A stretch of 64,000 nucleotides of DNA, taken from contig OX457038.1 in the NCBI GenBank assembly GCA_949752735.1, positions 65,872,182 to 65,936,181 on the forward strand, given 5' to 3'. Source of the DNA: Lumbricus terrestris (Eukaryota; Annelida; Clitellata; Crassiclitellata; Lumbricidae). Of the stretch, positions 1 to 9,189 are shown in pieces. The notes beneath the pieces are model-generated. The model searched no databases. It had not been told where the DNA came from and saw only the letters and a list, made by a program, of their open reading frames with translations. The translations under genes and the position numbers were made by a program. The number at the start of each line of letters is the position of its first letter. Position 1 is the stretch's first letter.

Positions 1-345
1 GAAATCCGCAAAAACCACGACACAAGTGACATAGCGACCCAGATGCTTCAAGGTGTCATGATGTGGAGCAGACATGCACAGGCCGGTCAGGACAGACCAG
101 TGGAGAGAGTCGAGGGGGCGCGTGGGACACATACGGGCATACCCAGATTGTCCTGCATGCCTCTCTCCCAATATTCTCTTCATTCAGACAAGGTGGTCTA
201 GCTGCTCCAAGATGTTAATGGTATGGAGCAGACCTGCTGACCGGACATGTTGAAGCTGGGCAGCATGACGCGAGACAGACTCAGACAGAGAGTGGCGTCG
301 GACTCTTACGGGCATTGAGCCCAAATGCCCAATGATATTGATGAT
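1..345 (+). mobile_element. RTE-like LINE 3' end, copy 1 (cut by window edge)
   Basis: Nearly identical, on the same strand, to 57713-58055, ending in a (GAT)n run around 339-368. The longer second copy carries the 'gccggtcctaagcccgg' segment typical of Rex3/RTE-type 3' ends, so this is read as a 5'-truncated LINE 3' UTR. No coding part is visible. Family name is from memory; the duplication is directly visible. Confidence 0.6.
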
Positions 346-373
346 GATGATGATGATGATAATGATGATATAT

Positions 374-793
374 GTGACCCGTCATGACGAAATGAGTCGC
401 TAAGGACTTTTTGAGTATTTTGAATTGTGTGTTTCACGTTATTCGATGTTAAATTACCTTCAAAATGAGTTATTATGTATCAAAATCGACCAATTGTTTG
501 TGGAGATATAACATTTTTAATCGATCGACCTGTGAAAAAAAATTCTGGGAAAATGCGATTTTCTGAATTTTTATATAGGTTTTAAATCTTATTGGCCATT
601 TAATTTGCCAAATAATATATTAAAAACGACAAAATAAAATAAGTTTTATTATTTTATTGATACATTATATAATGTAGATTAAAAAAAATGCAAAAATCGC
701 AAAATCAATTATTTGACGGTTGCACACCTTTAAAAGCGATTTCCGGCGTTTTGCATTGTGCGACTTCCGACTCATTTCGTCATGACGGGTCAC
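374..793. mobile_element. 420-bp MITE, family A
   Basis: Perfect terminal inverted repeats of about 26 bp: GTGACCCGTCATGACGAAAT at the left end and its reverse complement ending at 793. ATAT on both flanks may be the target duplication or part of the repeat. The interior is AT-rich with no ORF, so this is a non-autonomous DNA transposon. Confidence 0.85.
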
Positions 794-2441
794 ATATATA
801 TATATATGCCATAATATAGTACACCGTCTGCAGGCTATAGGCTATAGTCTGTCATCTACAAGCTTGTGTAGGCCTAAAGTCTATCATCTTTAGGAATCAC
901 GGCCTATCATTGTAGGCCATTATAGTCTCAGTAAGATGCATGTAGGTTTGTCGACTATTCGACTATAATAGTCTGCCATCATTCTGCAGAACTATAATTT
1001 AAGTCTTTAGGCTTAGGCCTATACTTATAGTATCTTATTGCAGGCAGTAGGCCTATGTAGCCTACCATCTGTAAGTCTATGATGATCATCTATTATCTAG
1101 CTATCACCTTTGTCTCTCATCCATAGGTCTATAATAAAAATTATGTAGTCCGTCATTTGCAGTCAAACAGACAATAAAAAGAGTTCAGCCTACATGTATG
1201 TGATAGTCCCGTCCTGTCCTGTCCTCAATCACCCTAGATACGAGGATTGGCCGCGTCATGCACAATAATTTGTCTCCATTGCCGTCTGTGCTTCACCCTC
1301 TTTATCAGTTGCGCAGTTCAGAGTTCAGTCCACGCGGCACGTTCTGATGCTATCCATTCAATTTGTTGTTGTAGTCCTACACCTCGTGCGCTTGACGCTG
1401 GTGCTGTGCTTTGCATTAACTCCTACTTCAAACAACGTCGTTCTTTTCACATGACGTGTCAATAGTCGGCTATGCCAGCTTCCTTCCTTAGCAGATTTAA
1501 TAAAAGTCCCTCTCGACACCAGCATGTCTCAATGTATACAGGCCTACCCATTCAGTTGCCTTTTGAGCGGTCCAGGATAGGCCTACGGCCCTACAGGATA
1601 CTCAGAGGACACGTCTCAAACATTTCATCTCGAATGCATCTATTATTTCTTCCGTGGTCTTCCTCAATCTCCAGCTCCCTCATTCAAACCCCGACAACTA
1701 TTAATGTCTTCAAGAGCCGAAAATTTGCGGCAATTGCCATAGGTCTACCATGGTTCTTCCACGGCATTGCAATATAGTGATTGTGTGTACGGGCATATTG
1801 AAGTGCATCATAGGCGCAACCAGTGCCAACCACCCTATGGGACCCACGGGACGCGTCCCCCCAACTTTTGAGTGGTCCCCTAACTTTATTATTATGGTTC
1901 CCCCCTACTTTTAGGGCGTGATTCATTATGGTCCCCTCCCAACTTTTAGGACGTGATTGCACCTATGAAGTGCATACAAATTTATAAAGTCTGATGCTCT
2001 ATTATTTGAAATGCCATGGTTATATTGCTGATAATATATTATTGCATAATCTATTATGATATTAAAGGCCTATAATCCTGTAGGCCTATGGTCCCTTACT
2101 GTAGTCTATTAGGCTACTGTTGTCGTATAGTCCATTATTATAGATCTGTAAGCTGCCATCTACATGTAGGCTCATAGTCTATGATTGCAGCCGTAGAAAT
2201 TTTATCATCCGTTGCACTGTAGGCCTACTCTATTATTGTAGATCGATATAGTCTACCACCTGTAGGCCTATGGCGTATAACCTTTCAGGCCTGCATAATA
2301 TAATCATATTTAGACCAATATAGTCTAGACCAATATTAGCCTATAGTCTCTAAGCTGTAGGCCTACGTATTAGAAATCTGCATTCTATATAAAAAGGCCT
2401 ACGCGTCGTACGCGATGTCTAATGACGGATGGGCCTAGGCC
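794..2441. repeat. AGGCCT-rich noncoding tract
   Basis: About 1.6 kb with no supported gene. It is dominated by short variants of 'taggcctata' and 'gtctaccatctgtaggccta', repeated irregularly on both strands. The short ORFs at 1247-1465, 1472-1777 and 1684-1962 have low-complexity translations and no recognisable domain. Similar tracts recur at 5100-5240 and 14560-14720. It may be a decayed satellite or just biased composition. Confidence 0.45.
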
Positions 2442-2443
2442 TA

Positions 2444-3614
2444 CAGGGTGCGGCAAAATAAAGTAATTCCCTATGGTTTTTAGCCCATATCTTGGTCAAA
2501 AATAAGAATTTTGAAATGCAATTTTACAGGCTTAAAGACAATTTATATTTACACACGATGGCCAAATTTCATGACAATATTTCAAACACAACAAAAGGTA
2601 CACCACTTTTAGTGAGGCCACCCCCCGTTTTTTGACGATTCAAAAACGAAACGCAAAAAAATAGGTTTTTTGCCAATATCATGGCCAGAAGTAAGAATGT
2701 CGAAATGAAATTTTACAGGCTCAAAGACAATTCATATTTAAACAAGCTGCTCAGATGTCATCAAAATATTTAAAACAGAACAAAAGTTATACCACTTTTA
2801 GTGAGGCCACCCACCGATTTTGACAAGTCAAAAAAGAAACACAACAAAAAGTAACAAAACACGATTCTATTAAGTCTCATCTCAAATAACTGTTGTCAAA
2901 TGAACTTGGTAGTGCTTAACAACTTGTGTTCAATGTGCCCACCACCCGTGCCAAGACTTCTTTTGTGTCTCTTTGCAAAGTTCTTGATGGACCTGTTGAT
3001 TAATCTGACAGATTCCTTATTTACCAATTTGATAGCCATCTTGCTAAGTGACTTCTCAGTGACGCGCAGCTACGCTGGTACCCTGTTTCTTTTTTAAATA
3101 GTAATAATAATGATCATCTGGCAATATCGAGGCTATTTGATACCAATCATTATTTGAAATGAGAGAAAAAAAATCGTGTGTTTTACTTTTTTTGTTGCGT
3201 TTCGTTTTTGAATCGTCAAAAACGGTGGGTGACCTCTCTAAAAGTGGTATAACTTCTGTTCTGTTCGAAATATTTTGATGAAATCTGACCACCATGTGCA
3301 CATATGAATTATCTTTAAGCCTGCAGAATTTCATTTCGATATTCTTATTTTTGGCCAAGATATTGACCAGAATAATTAGATTGGTTTTTTGTTACTTTTT
3401 TGTTGCGTCGCGTTTTGAATCGTCAAAAAACGGTGGGTAGCCTCACTAAAAGTGATATAACTTTTGTTCTGTTTGAAATATTGTTTTGTAATTTGACCAT
3501 TGTACGTAAATATGAATTGCCTTTAAGACTGTAAAGTTTCATTTAAAAAATCGTATGCTTGACCAAGATATGGGCTAAAAACCGTAGGGGGTTACTTTAT
3601 TTTACCGCACCCTG
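2444..3614. mobile_element. 1.17-kb fold-back Tc1/mariner-like element
   Basis: Ends are inverted copies (CAGGGTGCGGCAAAATAAAG on the left, its complement with minor differences on the right), each flanked by TA at 2442-2443 and 3615-3616, the target duplication of Tc1/mariner elements. Arms of about 400 bp each hold two diverged copies of a ~180-bp unit. The minus strand of the unique centre (2890-3110) translates to 'RLINRSIKNFAKRHKRSLG', perhaps a transposase remnant. Not autonomous as it stands. Confidence 0.8.
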
Positions 3615-3988
3615 TAGGCATACATGGATGCCCCCGCTGCGTCTCGACAAGCTATAATTGATGATGCAAGTGAATATCGTAAGTAAGTACGTAAGTAAGT
3701 AATTTCGTTTATTCAATAATCAAGTTAGTCAATAGCACCCTGACCCGCGCTAGCCTTAATGCGGCTCACTTTGTGTGCAATTTTTAGTTATTATCTGTAA
3801 GGTTGGAGTCCCCACAGTTTTACTGGACAGGGCCTCCACAGTTTTAAACCTGGCCTTGACAGTAACTGTGACAGAAGGTATACCACTAACTGTTACAGAA
3901 GGTAGCCTATCTAGATAGCCTATGACGCATGTGCTTCATTAACAGTAAAAATGATCAAATCGCAGGAGCAGACGACATTTTCGAGCAA

Positions 3989-3998
3989 GTCACGTGAC
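3989..3998. promoter_or_regulatory. Palindromic E-box GTCACGTGAC
   Basis: A perfect 10-bp CLEAR/USF/MiT-type E-box ends 4 bp before the ATG at 4003 and sits next to ATGGCGGC, a YY1-like core overlapping the start. Such pairs are common at short-5'-UTR promoters. That it is functional is inference. Confidence 0.4.
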
Positions 3999-4002
3999 AC
4001 AG

Positions 4003-4376
4003 ATGGCGGCCAACCGGGGAATTCCCCTGCTCGACGATGACCTCATCACGAACGTCATCAGCATGAACTTTAGCGGACGGTTCAAAGGTAACGAGGTGAA
4101 GGAGTTGGGCGGAGCCATCATACGTCACATGGTAGCGGCCAAGAGCGTCGACCTGTTTTTCGGACAGCAGGCCAACTTCCGATTGTCGTCACTTCCGGAC
4201 AACTTTGACGTCATCGGCAACCAGAGAACGTTCCTTCTCTACAACCGGAAGCGGTTCCAGGCCAACGATGAACTGCAGTATAAGCACTTCCTGCGGGACC
4301 TCGAACTCAGAGGTCGATTGCAGAAATACTACTTACCGGAAGCCAACTACACGCTCTGCAAAATGAAATCCAAATT
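4003..4376 (+). CDS. EEP-like gene, exon 1
   Basis: Starts ATGGCGGCC and encodes MAANRGIPLLDDDLITN through 'TLCKMKSK', ending in phase 2 before GTAAGG. It covers the N-terminal extension and the first beta strands of the fold. Confidence 0.75.
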
Positions 4377-7146
4377 GTAAGGATCATTGGTCATCTACCC
4401 ATCTACCCTCCTCCACAGCTCTACATGACCTGCCCTGAACAGCAATAAGTTTTTAAAATTGTGACTTGATCTTAGGCAATGAGAGTCTTTTCCCTCGTCG
4501 TTGCCAGTACCCACACAAGATTGCCAGAAATTTTGCACTGTCGAGAATCTATTTGAGATATAAATCGTCATCTGTCCTGTTTACATGCATGACTGCTTTG
4601 GAGGCAAATGTCTGGCCGCCTCTGATTGCGGCCAAGTCTATCTGGGCTGCTGCTGCTGCTGATAATGATGCTGATTTTGACGATTATACGAAAAATGTAA
4701 GAAGGAATTCGGTTGAGATGTTCCCATAAACATCGTTCCTGCATACCACATAGCAGATCTTTTCCCCATTGGTGAAACCAACCCTCGTAAAGTGATACTT
4801 AGCAGACGCCTGTATAAGCTTTTGCCGTTTTACAAGGTTAAGTTGATCGACATTGTCATCATCTTTTCTCTTCTGCAGAATGGACGACACGAGTTTCATC
4901 GCGATGTCTTGGTTCACGGATGAAGGCAAGGACCAGCTGCGCAGTCTCAACCTGCTTCGGAAGCTGCTCAGCTTCACGGCCAACCTCTGTGCCATCGAAG
5001 AAATGCCAATCATCATCGCAGGATCGTTTCGACTCTCGCTCGAAGAAGTCAAACAGGTCCTCATCACTCACTGCATTCTTGATAATTATTGATTAATTAT
5101 ATTCTATTGTTCAAGGCCTATCATCTGTAGGCCTATACAGTCCTTTACGGTTGGCCAGTCTGTTTGCATGTAGTCAGACTAAGTCAGTTATTATAGACCT
5201 GTAAGCTGCCATCTGTAGCTCCAGTCTATGTTTGCAGTTCTATAATTTCTATCATTCATATTATTAGTTCGTTCATTTGTTGACTAACACCATTAATCTA
5301 TTATTCACCTCTGACCCTGGATTTCATCCATATTAATATACCCCCTCAGTCCTCACACATCCATCTTCAGACCCCGCAGCGAATAGTCAATCCGTTTATC
5401 CATCCATCCATCCATCCATCCATCCATCGATATATCTTGGAGTCAGCCCATTCGTCAATGCCACCGCTGTATCCGCTCCGCTTCAGACTGACTGACTGAT
5501 TGCTGTAACCGGTGTTGTCCGTGAAGTATCGCTTTTCGTCCCACATCCCGGACTCCACGGTTTAGTGAGGCGGGGTAGTAGCGGAGTGGTCCTGGAGGTC
5601 CTCTGTCTAGGTGCAAGGGTTTTGCAAGTGAAATTTATATTTTATGCTTCCCCCACTACCCGCTGGGTGGTCTCTTGGTGACTTTCTGATTAGTTGCAAA
5701 GTTTCAGGTCAATAGCTGCGAAACCGTGGGCGTGGTCTGGACAAACATACATACATACGTACATACATACATACATACATACATACATACATACATACAT
5801 ACATACATACATACACACACACACTTTACATACAAACATATATGCATACATGTACATACATACATACAGACATACATACATACATACGTATACATGCATA
5901 CATACATACAAACATACATTTCCCCTAAAGATATAGATAATGAAAGGAAGGTGAGATGATTTGTAGCTTCGTAATGAGATGGATATAAAAAGCACCACTG
6001 AAAAACAAGATTTCCAGCAGGGGCTCAATACGGAAGTCCGATGGAGGTCCGAGTCCGGTTTCCACAGGGACAGAGTGGATATTAAGTCGGGTACTGTTGC
6101 TTAGATCGAGAATAGGAAGACGTAGGATCTGCAGGTGCGTGAGTCAGGTAAGAATTATGTATGACCTATAATGTCTTCATGATTAATGAAGGAGCTATAT
6201 AAACGACCAACGAAAGATCCGCCGTCATTAGCAGTCGACTATTATTAACTGGTTCCAGGTCGTCTACAACGAATTCGAGGGTTTCCGTTGCTATGGTTAC
6301 CGAACGGACAAGAACCGTCGTTCATCGCGCATGTGCAACATCTACGTCAGCTGTCCACCGCTGAAGCTCGAGGAGGTGAAGCCGGTCGTCAGCGGAAAGA
6401 TCGAGATCTTCGGGAACAAGATCGCAGACCGGTGGCGCCACCTGGAGGACGCCTTCTACTGGGACCCGGTCTACGGTCGGCTGCTGCGCCGCACCGGGAC
6501 CTCGTCGGCCGCCTCCCCGGAGTCCCCGAGGGCCATCTCGCCGCACTCCTTCGACCACGCGGACGTCTTCGGCGAGGAGTCGGGGAGCACGATGCAGTTG
6601 GGCGAGTGTCCGTTCGTCGACCCCCAGCACGCGAGATCGACCTTCCCGTCGGCCGAGGACACGCTGAAGGTCCTTCTGGCGGAGAGCGAGCGCATCAAGG
6701 AGCTCGTCAGCGAGGCGGAGACGAAGGCCCGGATGAGACTGGATGCACGGTCGACTGCCTCGTCCATCAGGAGACCCGTCCCATCAACCACTGCGGCGGC
6801 GGTCAAGCTGCAGGTGACGGGTGCTAGCCAGGATGATGGGTTCCCGCTGAACTTCGACCTCGAGGCAGAGGCGAGGAAGGTGTCCGAGTCGCTGAGGAGT
6901 GGCGTCCAGTCATCCTTCGATGAAGATGAGGAATTCCAGATGCTGGAGAAGGCGTTCAGCGCGCATGGCATAGACCAGATCGACCAGTCAAGCAAGACGA
7001 AAGTACTTGAAGCGAGTCGACCTGGAGGTAACCAGGCAGCAACGACCTTGGCGGTGCCTTCGAGTCCGCTACGCAAGATGCCCAGCTACATCGATCTATA
7101 CGACGAAGAGCTCATCGATAGCAACCGAGTCTGCTACATGCAGTGA
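4003..7146 (+). CDS. Endonuclease/exonuclease/phosphatase-fold protein, probably inactive
   Basis: Join 4003-4376, 4879-5056, 6259-7146; 479 codons. Donors are GTAAGG and GTCCTC, acceptors TTCTGCAG and GTTCCAG, and phases agree. Residues about 48-215 resemble the uncharacterised invertebrate EEP proteins: 'DLFFGQQ' at 50 stands where the family has its catalytic Glu motif, 'FLLYNRKRF' follows, 'FIAMSWFT' (131-138) stands for FI.ISWHG, 'IIIAGSFR' (169-176) for (V/I)L(I/G)GGDFN, and 'RMCNIYV' for the KxIDFF strand. The Asp and Asn of GDFN are both replaced, so nuclease or phosphatase activity is unlikely. Residues about 240-479 are a Ser/Glu-rich, probably disordered tail ending 'SNRVCYMQ'. The start is the ATG at 4003; an upstream in-frame GTG (3994) is not needed. 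Coding GC is far above the surroundings. Binding partner and role unknown; it could also be a recent pseudogene, though all three exons are open. Confidence 0.72.
4879..5056 (+). CDS. EEP-like gene, exon 2
   Basis: Acceptor TTCTGCAG. The first base completes a Leu codon, then MDDTSFIAMSWFTDEG through 'LSLEEVKQ'. It holds the degenerate GSFR motif. The donor CAG|GTCCTC is weak but keeps phase 0 with exon 3. Reading through gives a stop at 5092. Confidence 0.72.
5057..6258. repeat. Intron 2 with CATC and CATA microsatellites
   Basis: Holds (CATC)n at 5400-5428, an element-like stretch 5560-5745 ending in 'gcgtggtctggacaaacata', and a long (CATA)n array 5746-5920. That conserved-looking leader plus a CATA tail looks like the 3' end of a retroposon. 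The long Thr/His/Tyr ORFs here are microsatellite translations. Confidence 0.7.
6259..7146 (+). CDS. EEP-like gene, exon 3 and stop
   Basis: Acceptor GTTCCAG; reads VVYNEFEGFRCYGYRTDK, then the ORF from the Met at 6331 to TGA at 7144-7146. It encodes the last strands of the fold and the long Ser/Glu-rich C-terminal tail. It is notably GC-rich against its AT-rich flanks. Confidence 0.78.
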   Translation, partial: VVYNEFEGFRCYGYRTDKNRRSSRMCNIYVSCPPLKLEEVKPVVSGKIEIFGNKIADRWRHLEDAFYWDPVYGRLLRRTGTSSAASPESPRAISPHSFDHADVFGEESGSTMQLGECPFVDPQHARSTFPSAEDTLKVLLAESERIKELVSEAETKARMRLDARSTASSIRRPVPSTTAAAVKLQVTGASQDDGFPLNFDLEAEARKVSESLRSGVQSSFDEDEEFQMLEKAFSAHGIDQIDQSSKTKVLEASRPGGNQAATTLAVPSSPLRKMPSYIDLYDEELIDSNRVCYMQ

Positions 7147-7397
7147 GATGGAAACCATCTTCCCTGTCGTTGAGGCACGTTCTCTCTTTCGATAGGCGCT
7201 AGATAAATGATGTAACTTGGAATCGAACCGCTGACGCTGCAGAGAGAGAGATGCAGACATTAATTGTACATTACTAGGCCTTATAAGCGTTTAGAGGTTG
7301 TTGACCGATTAGCAATAATTAATTAATTACTTAATTAAGACAACAGGTGACAGTTTGTTATGCGCTAGTTTTGTTAAAGTTTTCAGTTTCTTTCGTC

Positions 7398-7403
7398 AAT
7401 AAA
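7398..7403 (+). terminator. Poly(A) signal AATAAA of the EEP-like gene
   Basis: First canonical AATAAA after the stop, 252 bp downstream. It fits the end of the plus-strand transcript. Confidence 0.5.
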
Positions 7404-8077
7404 TAATTTTTTCAAAGCAGAGTTGTCTAGATGATTATCATAGTAGGCCAGCTAATTATGATAGTAGGCCTAGTTTCTAAAAGAAAAAAAGAATTATGCC
7501 AAGCGCTGCATAATACGGACCATTAAATTTGTATTAACAATGAATTGCAACCTCCAAATCTCTAAAGCGCCAATCGAAAACCAGGCACAGGACTTCAGCT
7601 TATGAAACTGCGTACATCAAATGACATAAAAATTGGTGAACATCAAAATTGCATCGATTGGATAGCTGAACTTTCGCTCAAATGACCTACTTTGGCCTTC
7701 TTCTACCCATGATCGCATTACCCTCTTCAGTCCTCAACCACGTTCGCGACTTCGCACACAAAGTGGACGGACATAGAATGATTTAATTCAGCTTGAAGAT
7801 AGGCCTATTCTTGGTCATAGACTCATAGCTGTATTCTTCGTCAAATACCTATTGGTCTTTCTGCTTCATATCTCACTGTTCCTAAGACTGTCTAATTCGA
7901 CCGGGGTTGGACTGGGAGCGCTCCTGAGTAGGTAACCTTGAACGGAATGAAAATTGCTAGTAAATCAAATCAATAAATATATTACATATATTACAATATA
8001 ATATGTTATATATAATGTGTACATCTATTAAGGTATATAGGAGCAGTTCTATAAGCTGGCCTCATAGGTAATGTAAA
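7404..8077. other. Intergenic, no gene seen
   Basis: AT-rich single-copy-looking DNA. A fragment at 7893-7945 ('ggactgggagcgctcctgag') resembles the 3' tail of the SINE/LINE family at 47686 and 25437. Nothing coding was supported. Confidence 0.5.
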
Positions 8078-8535
8078 TGCCGGTGTCACGAAATAGAGTA
8101 TCCCCCGTATTAATTGTATCCCCCCAAATTAAAAAAGTCGAAAAAAAACGCTTCCGCGTGTATTTTTTTTGGCAAATTAATTTTCATCTGCTTTGTTTGA
8201 ACAATGACACTAGCAGGTATGTTTATTCTTACTAGATAATTTGTTTGCCGTTTTTATAGCACTTAAAACATTTAAAACACTTAAGAACACTCAGAGTCAC
8301 TAAATAAATTCGAGTTGCCTATATCTGAGCATTGCTTAGGACACTAAAAACAATTAGAGCAACTTAAAATTTTGATTACAGCATAAATTTTTTTATTATG
8401 CTCATTTTAAAAAAAGGGGATAGAATGGTTTATCCCCCCGGATAGTATAGACCGGTTAATTCCATCCGGGGGGATAGATTAAGTCATCCCCCCGGATAGC
8501 TTTCAGGGGGGATACTCCGTTTCGTGTCACCGGCA
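8078..8535. mobile_element. 458-bp MITE with GC-rich termini
   Basis: Terminal inverted repeats TGCCGGTGTCACGAAATAGA (left) and the complement of TGCCGGTGACACGAAACGGA (right), followed inside by GTATCCCCC/GGGGGATAC runs. The interior is AT-rich and has extra 'ccccccggatag' copies near the right end. No ORF. Confidence 0.8.
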
Positions 8536-9157
8536 GCGTTGTTCTCTTACCCTCATCATAATTATTACAAGATGCAGAAATCACAATATATAAATTATAT
8601 ATATATCTGTACAAATATATCAGTATATAGATATATGTGTGTAAAGAAGACATATGATAATGTATATATACATCATATAATATATATATAATATATATGC
8701 ATTAAACACACACACACACACAGAAAAGCGGTATTCAAATCCTTTACAAATTCATGTCCATTCTAGGTATATAATATAACCAGTACCAATCAATCACATG
8801 ACTTCCATTGATATTTGCCGCCAGCAAAGCTGGTGAAAAAATTCAAAATATGTTGACAGATGTGCAATTTACTTTCCATACTACTAAACAGAAATAGCTT
8901 TTCAGAAATTGTCAATCTGTCTGTGCTCTGTGCATTTCTCCAAGTCACAAAGTCCACTACCACTCTAAATGAATTGTTGAACTTGCGGTCATATAACAAG
9001 CATCGACTCGAGAATTGTTGGGGACAAAGGAACCCAACAGTGCCAAGAAATGTCTCTCCTGAATTCATGACAATCAGAACGAATGCGAATTGGATCCCAG
9101 CTGAAACTGACATAGCATAGAGTGCAAGTTAATGTTTGTCGAAATCAACTGCTTGCG
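8536..9157. other. 3' flank of TRAPPC6B with AT and CA microsatellites
   Basis: Includes an (AT)n-rich stretch 8580-8700 and (CA)n at 8707-8722. This should contain the TRAPPC6B 3' UTR on the minus strand, but no canonical poly(A) signal stands out outside the neighbouring MITE. The overlapping ORFs at 8790-9120 are not supported. Confidence 0.5.
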
Positions 9158-9189
9158 CTAAACCCTTTGAATCTGGATCTGAAATTTAC
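9158..9189 (-). CDS. TRAPPC6B: TRAPPC6B last exon
   Basis: Acceptor TTGTAG. The two first bases complete Cys, then KFQIQIQRV and TAG. It matches the family C-terminus CKFQVMIQKL. Confidence 0.88.

Noticed and set aside
5690..6028. ORFs of 70-112 codons rich in Cys/Tyr/Met/Val or Thr/His/Tyr
   Set aside because: Translations of the (CATA)n microsatellite in several frames.
6288..6827. 179-codon plus-strand ORF and 201-codon minus ORF over the EEP-like exon 3
   Set aside because: Shadows in the GC-rich coding exon; Arg/Gly/Pro-rich with no splice context, and the 6259-7146 frame fits the upstream exons.
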